From contig CM059190.1 in assembly GCA_030323885.1 (NCBI GenBank), positions 104,201,856-104,265,855 on the forward strand: a stretch of 64,000 nt of DNA. The letters are read 5' to 3'. The position numbers were made by a program, and so were the translations under genes. Below are positions 41,770-52,020 of the stretch, in pieces (position 1 is the stretch's first letter; each line of letters starts with the position of its first letter). Source of the DNA: Branchipolynoe longqiensis (Eukaryota > Annelida > Polychaeta > Phyllodocida > Polynoidae). The notes beneath the pieces are model-generated. The model did not search any database. It was given only the letters and a program-made list of their open reading frames with translations, and was not told the origin of the DNA.

Positions 41770-42118
41770 TTTAGTCTAGTTATCTGACCAACGGTCTTCT
41801 TAAATAGTCAAGTGCGACATCATTTCTATAAAAAAAGACACGTTGTCATAAGTATGCCAGTAAGCTAAATATAGACTTGAGTCCACTTGTCTGACCAACT
41901 ATCTGTTTAATATCCACGTGTGTGTGACATCATTTATAATGGGCTTGTCATGAGTATAATTTATCAGTCAGCTAAAAATAGACTGTTCGGTCCGTTTGTC
42001 AGCCCAACAACCTGTTTAATATCCACGTGTGTGACATCATTTATAACGGGTTTGTCATGAGTTTGTCAGTAAGCTAAATATAGACTGTTGACTCTGCTTG
42101 TCCGACCAACATCCTGTT
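41770..42118. repeat. About 107-bp tandem repeat, three to four units
   Basis: TCTGACCAAC or a variant recurs at 41783, 41890, 41999 and 42101. Units share TTTAATATCCACGTGTGTGA, CATCATTTATAA and AGTAAGCTAAATATAGACT. The last unit runs into a MITE-2 end. Confidence 0.9.
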
Positions 42119-42165
42119 TAAAGTTGCATGGTCCGATGACACTTATTTTTTTCAAAACCGAAATA
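42117..42165 (-). mobile_element. MITE-2 terminal fragment
   Basis: GTTTAAAGTTGCATGGTCCG then ATGACACTTATTTTTTTCAA AACCGAAA. Confidence 0.65.
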
Positions 42166-42849
42166 CATGTGAAGTGGGCGAGACTACTCAAGCGATTATT
42201 TGCGGGCTCGCATTTTGCCAGTATGCGTGGGCTCGCAACTACCACATTTGCGAGGCTGGGTTCCCTGCTGTAAAGAGTTGCTTGGATACGTCGATTGTGA
42301 CTGTCCTAGCAATGATAGGAGGTCAGGCGTTCGGACCCAGACCCGTCGGACCTATTTTTTAACGCTCCGATGTTTCAGCCGAATATTTAGGATTTTATTG
42401 TGGAAATTCAAAACTTATTTAACTTAATTATATGGGAGGGGATTTACCTAATAACATACATTATATTGCTGAACCATATTTAACTAATAACACATGTTAT
42501 ATTGCTAAATTCATCCTGTTAGTAAGAGGTAAGAATACAATGGTGAGCTCCTAAGAAGTGACATGAACGTTCCTTGCATTCTTTACTATTCTCCAGACTG
42601 ATATTATTAACCGCTATGGTCAACTTCATATTGCTATTTTGATTGCTCTATAAACTTATTTAATTAAGGGACTTCCTCCCCACGGTCTGTAAGGAGTCGA
42701 ACTCTCCACCTCGGACATTGCTAGCCAAGGGTCAAGCTGGCAGGAAGGCAGACAACCGGCGGCGGGAGGCACAAGACATTCACATGGAAACAATTATTTA
42801 TATTAACACGTAGGCTCGCCTTAAGCGGGGGTGGAATAACCGGACGGTT
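42166..42849. other. No gene recognised
   Basis: Three overlapping short plus frames at 42088-42427 are not recognisable. A pair of near repeats, ACATACATTATATTGCTGAA and ACACATGTTATATTGCTAAA, lies at 42454-42515. Confidence 0.35.
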
Positions 42850-43333
42850 AAACATACTTAGATTTGGTTCTATATATCCAACTTAGGTACTGGTGCATTA
42901 ACTAAGGCTTTGGGGCAGCATGTACAGAATAATCAGTCCATTTATTACCCCCATTCATTTGGACACCTACTTTGACCCCCCCATTAGGCAGGGAGAATGC
43001 TAACCAATTAGGTCAATCTCGTGACCTTATTAGTCCTACCCTCATTCCCAGTACCATATATGGCAGTAGTCAGGTTCCACACTACCTACACATTAATAGG
43101 TCATTCCTCATCACATGACCATCACGAGATGTGAATCTGGGCCACAACAATGAGAATTTTGACAAGCTTGCCGAAATTATTTTGGGTTCTTTCAGCTCAA
43201 ATTGCTCCAAAACTAGCCATTTTCCATCAAAATGACTCCGGAATAATGATAGTAGGTTATAATAGTCAACTTGATATATTTATCTAAAAAATGATGCAAA
43301 AAATCGAAAGCCATCGGACTATGCAACTTTAAT
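42850..43333 (-). mobile_element. MITE-2 split by an unassigned insertion
   Basis: Left piece 42850-42910 (TTAGATTTGGTTCTATATAT..AACTTAGGTACTGGTGCATT), right piece 43145-43333 (GCCGAAATTATTTTGGGTTC..CCATCGGACTATGCAACTTT). The intervening 230 bp (CCCCATTCATTTGG..CCATATATGGCAG) is not MITE-2. Confidence 0.7.
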
Positions 43334-44035
43334 ATTTGATGGTCAAACATCGCACTAATTGCAACAGAAGTTTTTTTCACTGCTATGCATTTCAGTTTTG
43401 TCCCCTTTGAAACATATTAAAAGTCTAGGATGTTCAAATTGATGGAAATGGGTGAAAAGCACAATTAGCCGGGCCATCATGAAAAATCAGTTTTCCTGCA
43501 ATAACTCAGCAAGGTATAGGGGGCCGCCATTTGCAATCAAAAAGAACCAATCAGAGCTGTTCATTTCCATTGCAAATGGCTGCCCCCATAGACGCCTCTG
43601 ATTGGCTGAAGCTACTGAATCGTTCAACCTTTCAACATCAGCCATCTTGAAATAGACCATGTGACCTTATGGATGGAGCCACAAGACAGATTCGATTCAT
43701 ACGTATAGAAACGCACTTTCAGTCCCAGTCAAATAGGAATTTGTATAAAAATATTTTGATATGCGTATAGAAAGGCCCAGACGGATACGTCCAATGATTG
43801 GGCAGAACAGAGTAGACTCTTAGGCAGAGTAGACAAGCTGCACCCCACCTATGACATACACAAAAGAACCAAAGTAAAATTACTAGAAAACAGGATAATA
43901 ATTCATTTGAAAACTTAAGCATATAGCTATAGTCGAAACAATAAACTCCTAACAAAACCACAAAGGGCTACTAGAGCAAATAACACGCCACTACTAAAGC
44001 AGACCAGAAGCCAAATAAAAGCTCACTCACTGCAT
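43334..44035. other. Unassigned; shares a segment with FB7
   Basis: AACCAATCAGAGCTGTTCAT then TGCAAATGGCTGCCCCCATA at 43546-43600 matches the centre of FB7 (35404-35450). The region may be an old member of that element class. No exon recognised. Confidence 0.4.
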
Positions 44036-44400
44036 GACTTACCACACAGCACGCATCACTCACCATACAACACACCACCTATTACACAACACAGCCTACT
44101 CACCACAATACACTCAATAGTCACCACACAATACTCATTACCTGATTACTCACCATCGAGCAGACACAACACAACACGCATAGCATACAAAACAACACCA
44201 ATCACACAATACACATTACCCACCTTACAACACACACAACACAACACACATAGCATACACAACAACACCAATCACACAATACACATTACCCACCTTACAA
44301 CACACACAACACAACACACAAGGCATACAAAACAACACAAATCACACAATACACACTACCCACCTTACAACACACACAACATACATGGCATACATACCCA
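44036..44400. repeat. 70-bp AC-rich tandem repeat, left block
   Basis: CACCTTACAACACACACAAC recurs at 44221, 44291 and 44361, a 70-bp period with ACAACACCAATCACACAATA and CACATTACC in each unit. Looser units extend left to about 44040. Confidence 0.9.
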
Positions 44401-44417
44401 TGTTTTGCTTATTTTCT

Positions 44418-44914
44418 TGTAATTCACGAAAGGTGGAGACAGGAGTAGTATACAATGGTTCTTTATTCAGCAGGTTCATGCACAGTTCAGGTTCAATGGT
44501 CAAATCGGGTGCTAGTCTGGATATTGAGTTCATTCCCTTGGGACTTCGATCCCTGTTGATGTTAGTTGGGCCGGATCCAAACCCTCAACCCTTCCCGTTA
44601 TGTTCATTAGAGGTGTGGGTCGGGGGTGGAGAATGGTGGTGAGGTTGTCCAGTCGGCCCCTGGAGGAGTTCTGTGGCCGTGGAAGCAGTTTGGGTTCGAA
44701 TCTGGACACGTGATGTTTTTTGTGGGAATTTGAGGTCTGGCTCCTCCTGTAACCAGGCGGCGTGGTTCCACTGTTGCTGCTAGGTGGCACCACCAGAGTA
44801 TGGGGCTGCTGGTTAGTTTGCTCATTTCACCGTAGGCGGAGTCTGGTCAGCGTGTCGTATTGAGCCCCCCTGCTGCCACCCCGCGAATTAATCATGTTAC
44901 GATAACATGCACAA
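44418..44914 (-). mobile_element. LTR-like element LTR-2
   Basis: Minus strand starts TGTGCATGTTATCGTAACAT and ends CCTTTCGTGAATTACA. It has CCTGCTGAATAAAGAACCAT near the 3' end as a polyadenylation signal. AATTG precedes and AATTA occurs at the far end. The start CATGTTATCGTAACATG is a palindrome shared in form with 62851. No internal coding region, so a solo LTR is the simplest reading. Confidence 0.6.
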
Positions 44915-44969
44915 TTGTCCATCTATTGTGTTGTAGATTTGCTTACTGTGTAGTGGAAATTGTCATTAG

Positions 44970-45035
44970 GGCTGGAAGACCAGTACATTAGCACTGAGCA
45001 CATGTTTTATTCAGAGGAATAAAAACACTTGAAAA
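44970..45035 (+). mobile_element. LINE-like 3' terminal hairpin repeat, copy 3
   Basis: GGGCTGGAAGACCAGTACAT then TAGCACTGAGCACATGTTTT, ATTCAGAGGAATAAAAAC. The stem is weaker here (AGTAC/GCACT). Confidence 0.5.
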
Positions 45036-45130
45036 ACAACAAATAAAGGCATACAACACAACACTAATCACACAATACACATTAACCACCATACAACAAA
45101 CACTATACAACACATAATAATATTCAAAAT
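45036..45130. repeat. 70-bp AC-rich repeat, right block
   Basis: GGCATACAACACAACACTAA then TCACACAATACACATTAACC matches the unit left of LTR-2, so 44400-45035 looks like material inserted in one array. Confidence 0.7.
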
Positions 45131-45179
45131 ACAATAGAAAGCACAGGGAAGCTCCAGTTATCAAATATAATGAACAGTT

Positions 45180-45420
45180 TATTTATGTTTTGCATCCTAT
45201 CAACATCTAGGCAAATCCCAACGGGTGCCCACTTGTGACTGTGTACAATTATAGCTTTATAGTGCTGCATTGGGACACCAAGCCGCCAGCACCATGACCC
45301 GATATCCCGCTCAGTCTCATTGGCCTGATTCTGAGTATAAATCAGTCCTGGGTAGCGACCTAAATTAAATTGCAAGTCATTGGTTTGACTCGGCTGGGTT
45401 TCGAACCCCTGACCTAGTGG
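45180..45420 (-). mobile_element. SINE-A, diverged
   Basis: TATGTTTTGCATCCTATCAA..CACCATGACCCGATATCCCG..TTTGACTCGGCTGGGTTTCG then AACCCCTGACC. Confidence 0.82.
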
Positions 45421-45854
45421 TGTATACCTCCATACCTTGTAAATACAAACAAATTAAATAGATTACACCAACATTGCTCAGTCAGCGATGAAACTGGGGG
45501 CAAAAACAACAACAAAGGTTAGTGCGACTTATTGTGATGGACAAATAAAAGAATTTTTACTTTAAAAAAAAAAGAATTGCTAAGCCCTGCCAAGATGAGT
45601 GTCATTCTTACCCGGCGACCCGAAGGTTCAAGATGCCGGGGGCACGCTGCGAGGTGCCTTGGAAAGCTGCGCAGTGTAATGAGAGTCTAACGATGTTGTG
45701 TGTATCGATAGATAACGTCAGGTTGCCAGCTGTTACGATTTCATCGGTTGTATTTAGTTCGCGTCACACTATGGCTTACTGTTTGGTGTCCAGAATCTAG
45801 GTTATGGAATTACTCGGACGCGCCATGTTGGCGGGTGGGCAGTTAGTGAACTAA
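45421..45854. other. No gene recognised
   Basis: Mixed sequence with an A run at 45565-45575. No repeat identified. Confidence 0.4.
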
Positions 45855-46628
45855 GGCCTGTCACACTACGGCTTGCGACCACTTTGTGACCAATTTGCGA
45901 CTACTTTGTTGCCACTTTCCGACCACTTTTAGACCACGTTGTGACCACTTTGTTACCACTTTCCGACCACTTTGTGACCACTTTGTGACCACTTTGTGAC
46001 CACTTTGTGACCACTCTCTGACCACTTTGTTACCGATTTGTGACCAATTTCTGACCACTTTCTGAAAACTTTCTGACCACTTTCCAACCACTTTCTGATC
46101 ACTTTGTGACCACGTTGTGACCACTTTGTTATCACTTTGCCACCACTTTCTGGCCACTTTGTGACTAGGTTGCAACCACTTTCTGACCACTTTCCGACCA
46201 CTTTCTGATCACTTTCCAACTACATTGCGACCAGTTTGTGACCAAAATACAGCAACCTGCGTGCGACCAAAGGGGAAAAAAAGGCGAGAAAAATAATGGT
46301 CGGTAATCGGTCGGCGGCCCCTCGGTGACTTTCTGGGCAATCATTCTGGTCACAAGGGGGTTGCAGGCTCTGCACCAACAACTTCTTTGCAACGATTTTG
46401 GTCAGGAGCAGATCACCGATCACTTTCAGCAGTCAGCGATCGGTCGGCGACCAGTTGGCCGCAAAGTGGTCACAAAGTGGTCGCAAAGTGGTCGCAAAGT
46501 GGTCGCAAAGTGGTCGCAAAAGTGGTCGTAAAGTGGTCACAGGATGGTCACTGAGTGGTCGCTGAGTGTTCGCAAAGGGCTCGCAAAGTGGTCACAAAGT
46601 GGTCCCAAGCCGTGGCTGTGACTGGGGG
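45855..46628. mobile_element. Foldback element FB5 with 11-bp-repeat arms
   Basis: The left arm (45855-46245) is (GACCACTTTGT)n with variants; the right arm (46440-46615) is the complement (GTGGTCGCAAA)n. Ends: GGCCTGTCACACTACGGCTT and AAGCCGTGGCTGTGACTGGG. CTAA precedes and TTTA follows. A 200-bp unique centre (GGTCGGTAATCGGTCGGCGG) includes sequence like FB2. Lys/Trp/Ser-rich frames in the arms are artefacts. Confidence 0.88.
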
Positions 46629-46649
46629 TTTAGTAGACTCAGTTAACCA

Positions 46650-46835
46650 GGTGAAACGCCACATACACGGGTGGGCGCGGGCAGGTGGGGGGCGTCAGGG
46701 CGAGTGGGTAGTGAAATAGTTACGTTGCCCGCATTGGAATGGCAAGAACGTGAGTTCAAGTCCCACTGTAGGCATGGCGCCGTACATGTGTGTGACACTT
46801 CCTCCGAGTAATGCTGGTGCCGTGACTAGGACGTT
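46650..46835 (+). mobile_element. SINE-B, degenerate
   Basis: ATACACGGGTGGGCGCGGGC, GTAGTGAAATAGTTACGTTG and GAGTTCAAGTCCCACTGTAG follow SINE-B order, then GGTGCCGTGACTAGGACG. Confidence 0.6.
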
Positions 46836-46899
46836 CTGAGTGCTGGAGCGTTGGTGAACCCGGCTTGTGTATAGTGCAACTGCCAGGTAATGCGTAACT

Positions 46900-47092
46900 T
46901 CCCTCCATCTGGAGGATTGATGCAAATGGGAAATATTGCGCCTATAGCAGGATTCGAACCAACAATTCTTGTCATTCCAAGGCTACCTACCCATTAGGCT
47001 ATCTATGCTCCCTGAAGCGATCACCATATCCACCTCTACCTCTCTGTGTGGCTCTTTGCCTGAGAGGTATGTGCAGACTACTACTCTAAGTT
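46900..47092 (-). mobile_element. SINE-B
   Basis: ATGCAAATGGGAAATATTGC..CAGGATTCGAACCAACAATT..TAGGCTATCTATGCTCCCTG..GCCTGAGAGGTATGTGCAGA. Confidence 0.82.
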
Positions 47093-47124
47093 GAATTTTG
47101 ATAATACTAATAATAATATTCTTT

Positions 47125-47402
47125 GTTGTTTTACATCCTAGCAACATCAAAGGTCATATCCCGACGGGTACCGACTTGTGACAATGTGCACTCATGCTGA
47201 CTTTATAGTGCTGCCCACTGGGAGACCAAACCACCAGCACCATGACCAGATATCCCACACAGTCACATTATCCTGATACTGTGCTAACCAGTCCTTATGC
47301 TATCCTATTAATGCTGAGCGCCAGGCTAGGTAGCAACAAGTATCAATTTGATAAATCATTGGTTTCACTCGGTTGACATTCAAGTCTGCGCTCTACAGAT
47401 TC
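47125..47402 (-). mobile_element. SINE-A
   Basis: TTGTTGTTTTACATCCTAGC..TCCCGACGGGTACCGACTTG..GCTACCAAG-like body to TTTCACTCGGTTGACATTCA. The B box is lost. Confidence 0.87.
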
Positions 47403-47464
47403 GACACCATGTTCGGTATAATAATAATAATAATAAGTACAGCAATAATGATGATGTAAATTTA

Positions 47465-47548
47465 GTCAGAGAGCTAAATGGAGAGCGGCAGTCAAGTAAT
47501 GAAAGCAGTCTTTGTCGCATCGCGACCGACAGCATGATGATGATGAAA
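47465..47548 (+). mobile_element. LINE 3' end with (ATG)n tail, copy 3
   Basis: GAGAGCGGCAGTCAAGTAAT then GAAAGCAGTCTTTGTCGCAT..GACCGACAGCATGATGATGA. Only about 80 bp of the element is present. Confidence 0.8.
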
Positions 47549-47784
47549 TTTAGTCAAGCAACCTCACTAGCAGGAGCCATTTTAAGGCGTTGAGCAAATA
47601 ACAACGATATAACATGTACCTAGCCCTAGCGGCAATAAAAAGAATGATGGACTTGGCATGTTGACAGACTTACAATGGATGTAGCCATAATTCACTATAA
47701 CCACCATTCCGGCATTAAGAATATTTGTTACTGTGTAAATAAGGTCAGTTCTCAACTTAACCTCAAGGATAAACGCTTGCAGTT
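47549..47784. other. No recognisable feature
   Basis: No repeat or exon seen. Confidence 0.35.
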
Positions 47785-48500
47785 ATGTAATCCGATGATT
47801 CTGAGTTTTCCGATATTTGCTTTTACATTTTTAATCATTATTCACCATCTTAGATTAGTTTGAAGTAACCTCTAGTTTAAATGGTTACATATATTTGAAT
47901 TAAATACATGCAAAATTACTATTTGTTTAAATGGTTAATCATGTATTCGCTATATTTGTTTGTTTGCTTGTTTGTTGTTGTTTTCTGCATCCTAGCAACA
48001 TCTAAGGTCATATCAGGATGGATACTGATTTGTGACATTGCGCACTCATTGCGACTTTATAGTCCTGCCCCACTGAGAGACCAGGCTGCCAGCACTGTAA
48101 CCCGATATCCCAGACAGTCACATTATCCTGATACTGTGCTTGCCCTATCCTATTAACGCAGAGCGCTAGGCTGTATAGTGACAAGTATCAATGTAATAAG
48201 TCATTGGTTTGACTCGGGTGGGAATCGAACTCCCGACCTTGTTTAAATGGATAATCATTATTCCCTCTCCTCATTTAGTTTGAAGCAACCTCTATTATAA
48301 ATGGATAACGATATTTTAAGTGGAAACATGCTAAATTCCTTTCAGCATGCACACAAAATGCTAGACTGCATCGACCTCAGTAGTGACAAAGTGTATTAAA
48401 TTGACTTTGCGCTATGTGTGCACCAGTATCCAAGGTGGATACATAAGATCGAATCTAGGTCAGTTTTTTAATTTATTTTAATTTCACGTATTCATCGAAC
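47785..48500 (+). mobile_element. MITE-2 interrupted by SINE-A
   Basis: Left part 47785-47920 (ATCCGATGATTCTGAGTTTT..TTAGTTTGAAGTAACCTCTA); right part 48245-48500 (TTAGTTTGAAGCAACCTCTA..GCACCAGTATCCAAGGTGGA). The TTTAGTTTGAAG word occurs on both sides, so sequence was duplicated around the insertion or two copies are joined. Confidence 0.65.
47950..48240 (-). mobile_element. SINE-A within MITE-2
   Basis: TTGTTGTTGTTTTCTGCATC then CTAGCAACATCTAAGGTCAT to TTTGACTCGGGTGGGAATCG then AACTCCCGACC. Confidence 0.88.
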
Positions 48501-48724
48501 TGCACTCCATAACAACAATCCGGTCAAAGTTGTTGACTTCTCGTTGATTTATCAGCTACATTTGATCGCCACGAAATAGTCTACAAAGCAGTAACTTCCA
48601 GTTTAGCCTTTAGATTGGTTTCCATTGTACTTTCTTCTGTAACGCCCACACGTGGAATTTGACCTCATTCTCAGTGTCCTACACACCTGCTCCCCTCATC
48701 CTTATATACTCCCATCATTTATTA

Positions 48725-49068
48725 GGTTGTTGGAGTTTTATGTCCTGGCAACATCTAATGTCATATCAGGATGGGCACTGACTTGTGACAGTGCACACTC
48801 ATCATGATGTTATAATGCTGTCCCACTGGGAGACCAGGCCACTGGCACCATGATCTGATATCCCACTCAGTCGCATTATCCTAGCACTGAGCTAACCAGT
48901 CCTTGCTCTATTATATTCATGCCGAGTGCCTGGCTAGGAAGTGACAGGTATCAATGTATAAGTCATCGGTTTGACTAGACCAGGGTTCAAACCCTTTGGT
49001 TCGAATCCTACGATCTACCAAAATATGAGACGGATACTTAATTCGGCTATCCCGTCTGGTCCCCCTCA
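48725..49068 (-). mobile_element. SINE-A, full length
   Basis: GTTGTTGGAGTTTTATGTCC to GGTTCGAATCCTACGATCTA and TTCGGCTATCCCGTCTGGTC. The B-box complement is intact. Confidence 0.9.
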
Positions 49069-49238
49069 TTTGCAATGGCTCTTGTAGTCAAAGGGAACTT
49101 ATTTATCCCTGTGTTAACAGAAATGGTATATTTATTGCTGGCATTTAATGCATTGGTCACATGTGTTTTAATTCATGATTATGATTCAAAGACATTTTAT
49201 TTACCTTGATGTCCTGCAATAAAGCATTGACAAAATAG

Positions 49239-49562
49239 ACATTCTTTTTGTTCGGGAGACTGCTGGAAGGACATTTTTCTGTCCGAGGAGTCCAGCTCTT
49301 CAATACAATGCCAGCTGACATACGAAACCAATCAAACTGCAATATAAAATCATTCAAAATACAGCTTGATAAGGCATTAACAGCAATACCAGATGAACCA
49401 CAGATTCCCGGATACACCCAACAAACACCAGCAAATTCAAATTCATTACTGCTCATGACAAAACTGAACGTTGCATCCTCGTCACATGTGGTGGGCCCTG
49501 ATGATGAAGTCACTGACTTGGCCTGAGCATACAGCTCAAACACGCTAATCTAATCTAATCTA
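49239..49562 (+). pseudogene. Non-LTR reverse transcriptase C-terminal end, (TAATC)n-tailed
   Basis: The plus frame from 49239 gives FSVRGVQLFNTMPADIRNQ, IKSFKIQLDKAL and PDEPQIPGYTQQ, ending DDEVTDLA at 49527. The pattern of 'W/F-N-x-L/M-P..IR..F..LDK.L..IPDEP' is typical of the last segment of LINE ORF2 proteins. It is followed by CTAATCTAATCTAATCTA, a pentanucleotide tail. Everything upstream of the final 90 residues is missing and a TAG lies at 49236-49238, so this is a short dead insertion of a family separate from the other three kinds. Confidence 0.78.
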
Positions 49563-49831
49563 GACCTGGCAATCCAGATCCTCATGTGATTGGTGATTGC
49601 ATCATTGAGGTTCACAGTGCAGCTAAACATGGTTCTAGGAGAGTTCAAAATCCTAAGTTTATTTTTAGATCGCATAAGGCACTGGACATCCCCAACTTAT
49701 TAAGACTCCACCACAGGAGAGTTACACCTTGGTGGTGAACCTTCTTGGTGATGGCGCATTTAGGCTGGTTTTGTTATGACGCAGTTTGGCGATAACAGGA
49801 AGTTGATTATTGTTGCAGGCTTCAAAAAAGG
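49563..49831. other. No gene recognised
   Basis: No repeat or domain recognised. Confidence 0.35.
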
Positions 49832-50160
49832 AAAGTTTGTTTTATTTAATGATGCCTCTAGAGTAAATTGACTTTTATCATTGGCTATTGGACATCAAAC
49901 ATATGGTCATTCTGTAATATTTCTTTGCAGGAAAGCTGCTATTGCCACGTAGGCTATTCCTTCTGATAAGCAGCAAGCAGTCTTTTATATACACTTTCCC
50001 ACAGACAGGACAGCACATACCACTTTGATGAATTAGTTGTGGACCACTGGTTGGAATGGAAAATAGCCCAAACTAGAAATGTGTCCACTGAGCATGATCG
50101 ATCGGATGACCCACACCTTCACAGGTGGACACATTACCGCCTGAGGTACGTCCCGCTCCT
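49832..50160 (-). mobile_element. SINE-D, longest copy
   Basis: TTTGTTTTATTTAATGATGC then CTCTAGAGTAAATTGACTTT..CACTTTCCCACAGACAGGAC..GGACCACTGGTTGGAATGGA..CACTGAGCATGATCGATCGG. Compared with 18366 it includes the extra 5' part (minus-strand sense) with CATGATCGATCGGATGACCC. Confidence 0.88.
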
Positions 50161-50271
50161 GCTGCAGGCTTCAAGCCCCATATCAGGCAATAAGTGCTCA
50201 ATATATGCATTGTACATACAGACCTGATGCATCTGAATCAATCTTAATAAATAATGATTTTGACAATCATA

Positions 50272-50732
50272 CATGTAGAGGACAGGGTGATCGAATCGGT
50301 AACAGCGCTGGATAGTACCTCGTGCGGAGGGTCGTGGGATCGAACCCCGGCCGGGTCAATCCAATGATTCTTCATGACTAATGTTTTGCCAGCCATACAT
50401 GTAGAGGACAGGGTGGTCGAATGGGTAAGAGAGCTGGGTGGCATCTCGTGCGGAGGGTCGTGCAATCGAACCCCGGCCGAGTCCAACCAATAACTTACTA
50501 ATGTTATTCTTGTCGCTACCTTGCGCGCATCATTACTAGGATAGAGCAAGGAGTGGATACATGGGTATCAGGATAACATGATTGAACTGAGTGGGATATC
50601 AGGTCATGGAACTGAGGGTATGGTCTCCCAGTAGAGCAGCACTATAAAGTCGCCATGAGCGCGCACTGCCACAAGTCGGTACCCGTCCTGATATGACCTT
50701 AGATGTTATCAGGACGCTACCCAACCCAAACC
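50272..50732 (+). mobile_element. SINE-A with duplicated head
   Basis: CATACATGTAGAGGACAGGG begins two successive heads at about 50268 and 50394. Each has CTCGTGCGGAGGGTCGTG and ATCGAACCCCGGCC, but only the second leads into the full body ending ATATGACCTTAGATGTTATC. The head duplication looks like a tandem or template-switch event. Confidence 0.85.
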
Positions 50733-50884
50733 TTATTACCTTAAACGGTACTAAGACCTAAAACCCAAACAAACAGACGGTGACAAGTAATTCAATATAT
50801 CACGGTTTTGCTGAATATATCACGTTTGATAACAATTAGCTATTACCCTGATTAACGCTGGTATGCCTGGTCCAATGGCTTTCA

Positions 50885-51147
50885 GTTCATGCTGCATCCA
50901 CTGCCACCTAGCGGGACGTGAACACTCTACAACTGGTTCATCAAAGGCTGTGGTATGTGTTGTCCTGTCTGTGGGAAAGTTCATATAAAAGACCCCTTGT
51001 TGCTTATCGGAAAGAGTAGCCTAAATGGCGGCAGCGGGTTTCCTCCAAAGAAATATGTCAGAATGACCATATGTTTGATGTCCAATTGTCGACGATAAAA
51101 ATCAATATGCTCTAGAGGTGTCGTTAAATAAAACAAGCTCTTTGAAT
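50885..51147 (+). mobile_element. SINE-D
   Basis: CAACTGGTTCATCAAAGGCT..AAAGACCCCTTGTTGCTTAT..CGTTAAATAAAACAAGCTC. Confidence 0.87.
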
Positions 51148-51414
51148 AGCTCCTGTTTGAGAACAACAAGAGAAGGTTATTTATAGATTAATTGGGAGAA
51201 GACAATGATGGTAAGACAAGGTGCAGATTCAGGTCACGTGGCTCAGGACACAGACACAGGTGCAGTTCATATGTGTGTCTGACAGATGGAGAGGCAGCCA
51301 CTCCGCAACATACCAGCGTTTACAGGTTCAATAAAACGTCAGTATATAATGGGGCAGGGTGTGGTCTAGGATTTAATACAGTGGCATGCGTCCCATATAT
51401 AGTTCGATGGTGGA

Positions 51415-51715
51415 TAGGGGAGGGTGGTGTGTGGGGATGGGAGGAGGGGGAGGGAGAGGGGGGTCGAGGGAAGGGGAATGGGGATGGTGAAGGGAGTGGG
51501 GGGAAGGGGGAGTTCTGGAGGATTGGGGGGATGGGGAGGGAAGGAGAGGGGGTGGAGGGAATGGTGTGGGGAGAGTGAAGGAAGGGGAGGGAAGGGGGAG
51601 GGGGAGAGATTAGAGGGGATGGGGAGGGGAGGAGAAGGGGGAGAGGGGGGAGAGGGAAGGGGGATGAGGAGGGTGCAGGGGAGGGAAGCGGGAGTGTTTA
51701 GGGATCGGAAGGGAG
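51415..51715. repeat. G-rich purine tract
   Basis: Purine-dominated with GGGGAGGGGAGGAGAAGGGG words and no fixed unit. Gly/Glu/Arg frames are artefacts. Confidence 0.9.
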
Positions 51716-51717
51716 GG

Positions 51718-52020
51718 TGTTCTCTGTGGCGGAGTGGTTAGAGTGTCTGACTTTTTTCTAGGTCGGACTCCTAATCTGAAGGTCAGTGGTTCGATTCCCC
51801 ATGCCCCCATCTCTGCCAATTTGGATTTCCACCGCTGTGTATAACTTACAGCGTCATCAAAGGCCGGTTGCTCTCATACCATGTCTATGTGGTGTGGGAG
51901 GTTAAAAATCCCTTGGGTCGGTAAAAGTGTAGGCTCGGGCTTTCTATCGACAAACTGTCTAATGGTGAAAACAAGCCTATTCAGACTTATCCATGATAGG
52001 CAGTATAAACCTTCAACAAC
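51718..52020 (+). mobile_element. SINE-C, full length (reference)
   Basis: TTCTCTGTGGCGGAGTGGTT (A box) and GGTTCGATTCC at 51788-51798 (B box) with CTTTTTTCTAGGTCGGACTC between. The body ends ATGATAGGCAGTATAAACCT and a CAACAACAAC tail. It is inserted in a purine tract that continues at 52021. Confidence 0.92.

Noticed and set aside
45861..46190. Lys/Trp/Ser-rich repeat protein
   Set aside because: Translation of the GACCACTTTGT arm of FB5.
51192..51578. 128-codon frame with Cys/Arg-rich start then Gly/Glu
   Set aside because: The second half is a purine tract; the first half has no recognisable domain.
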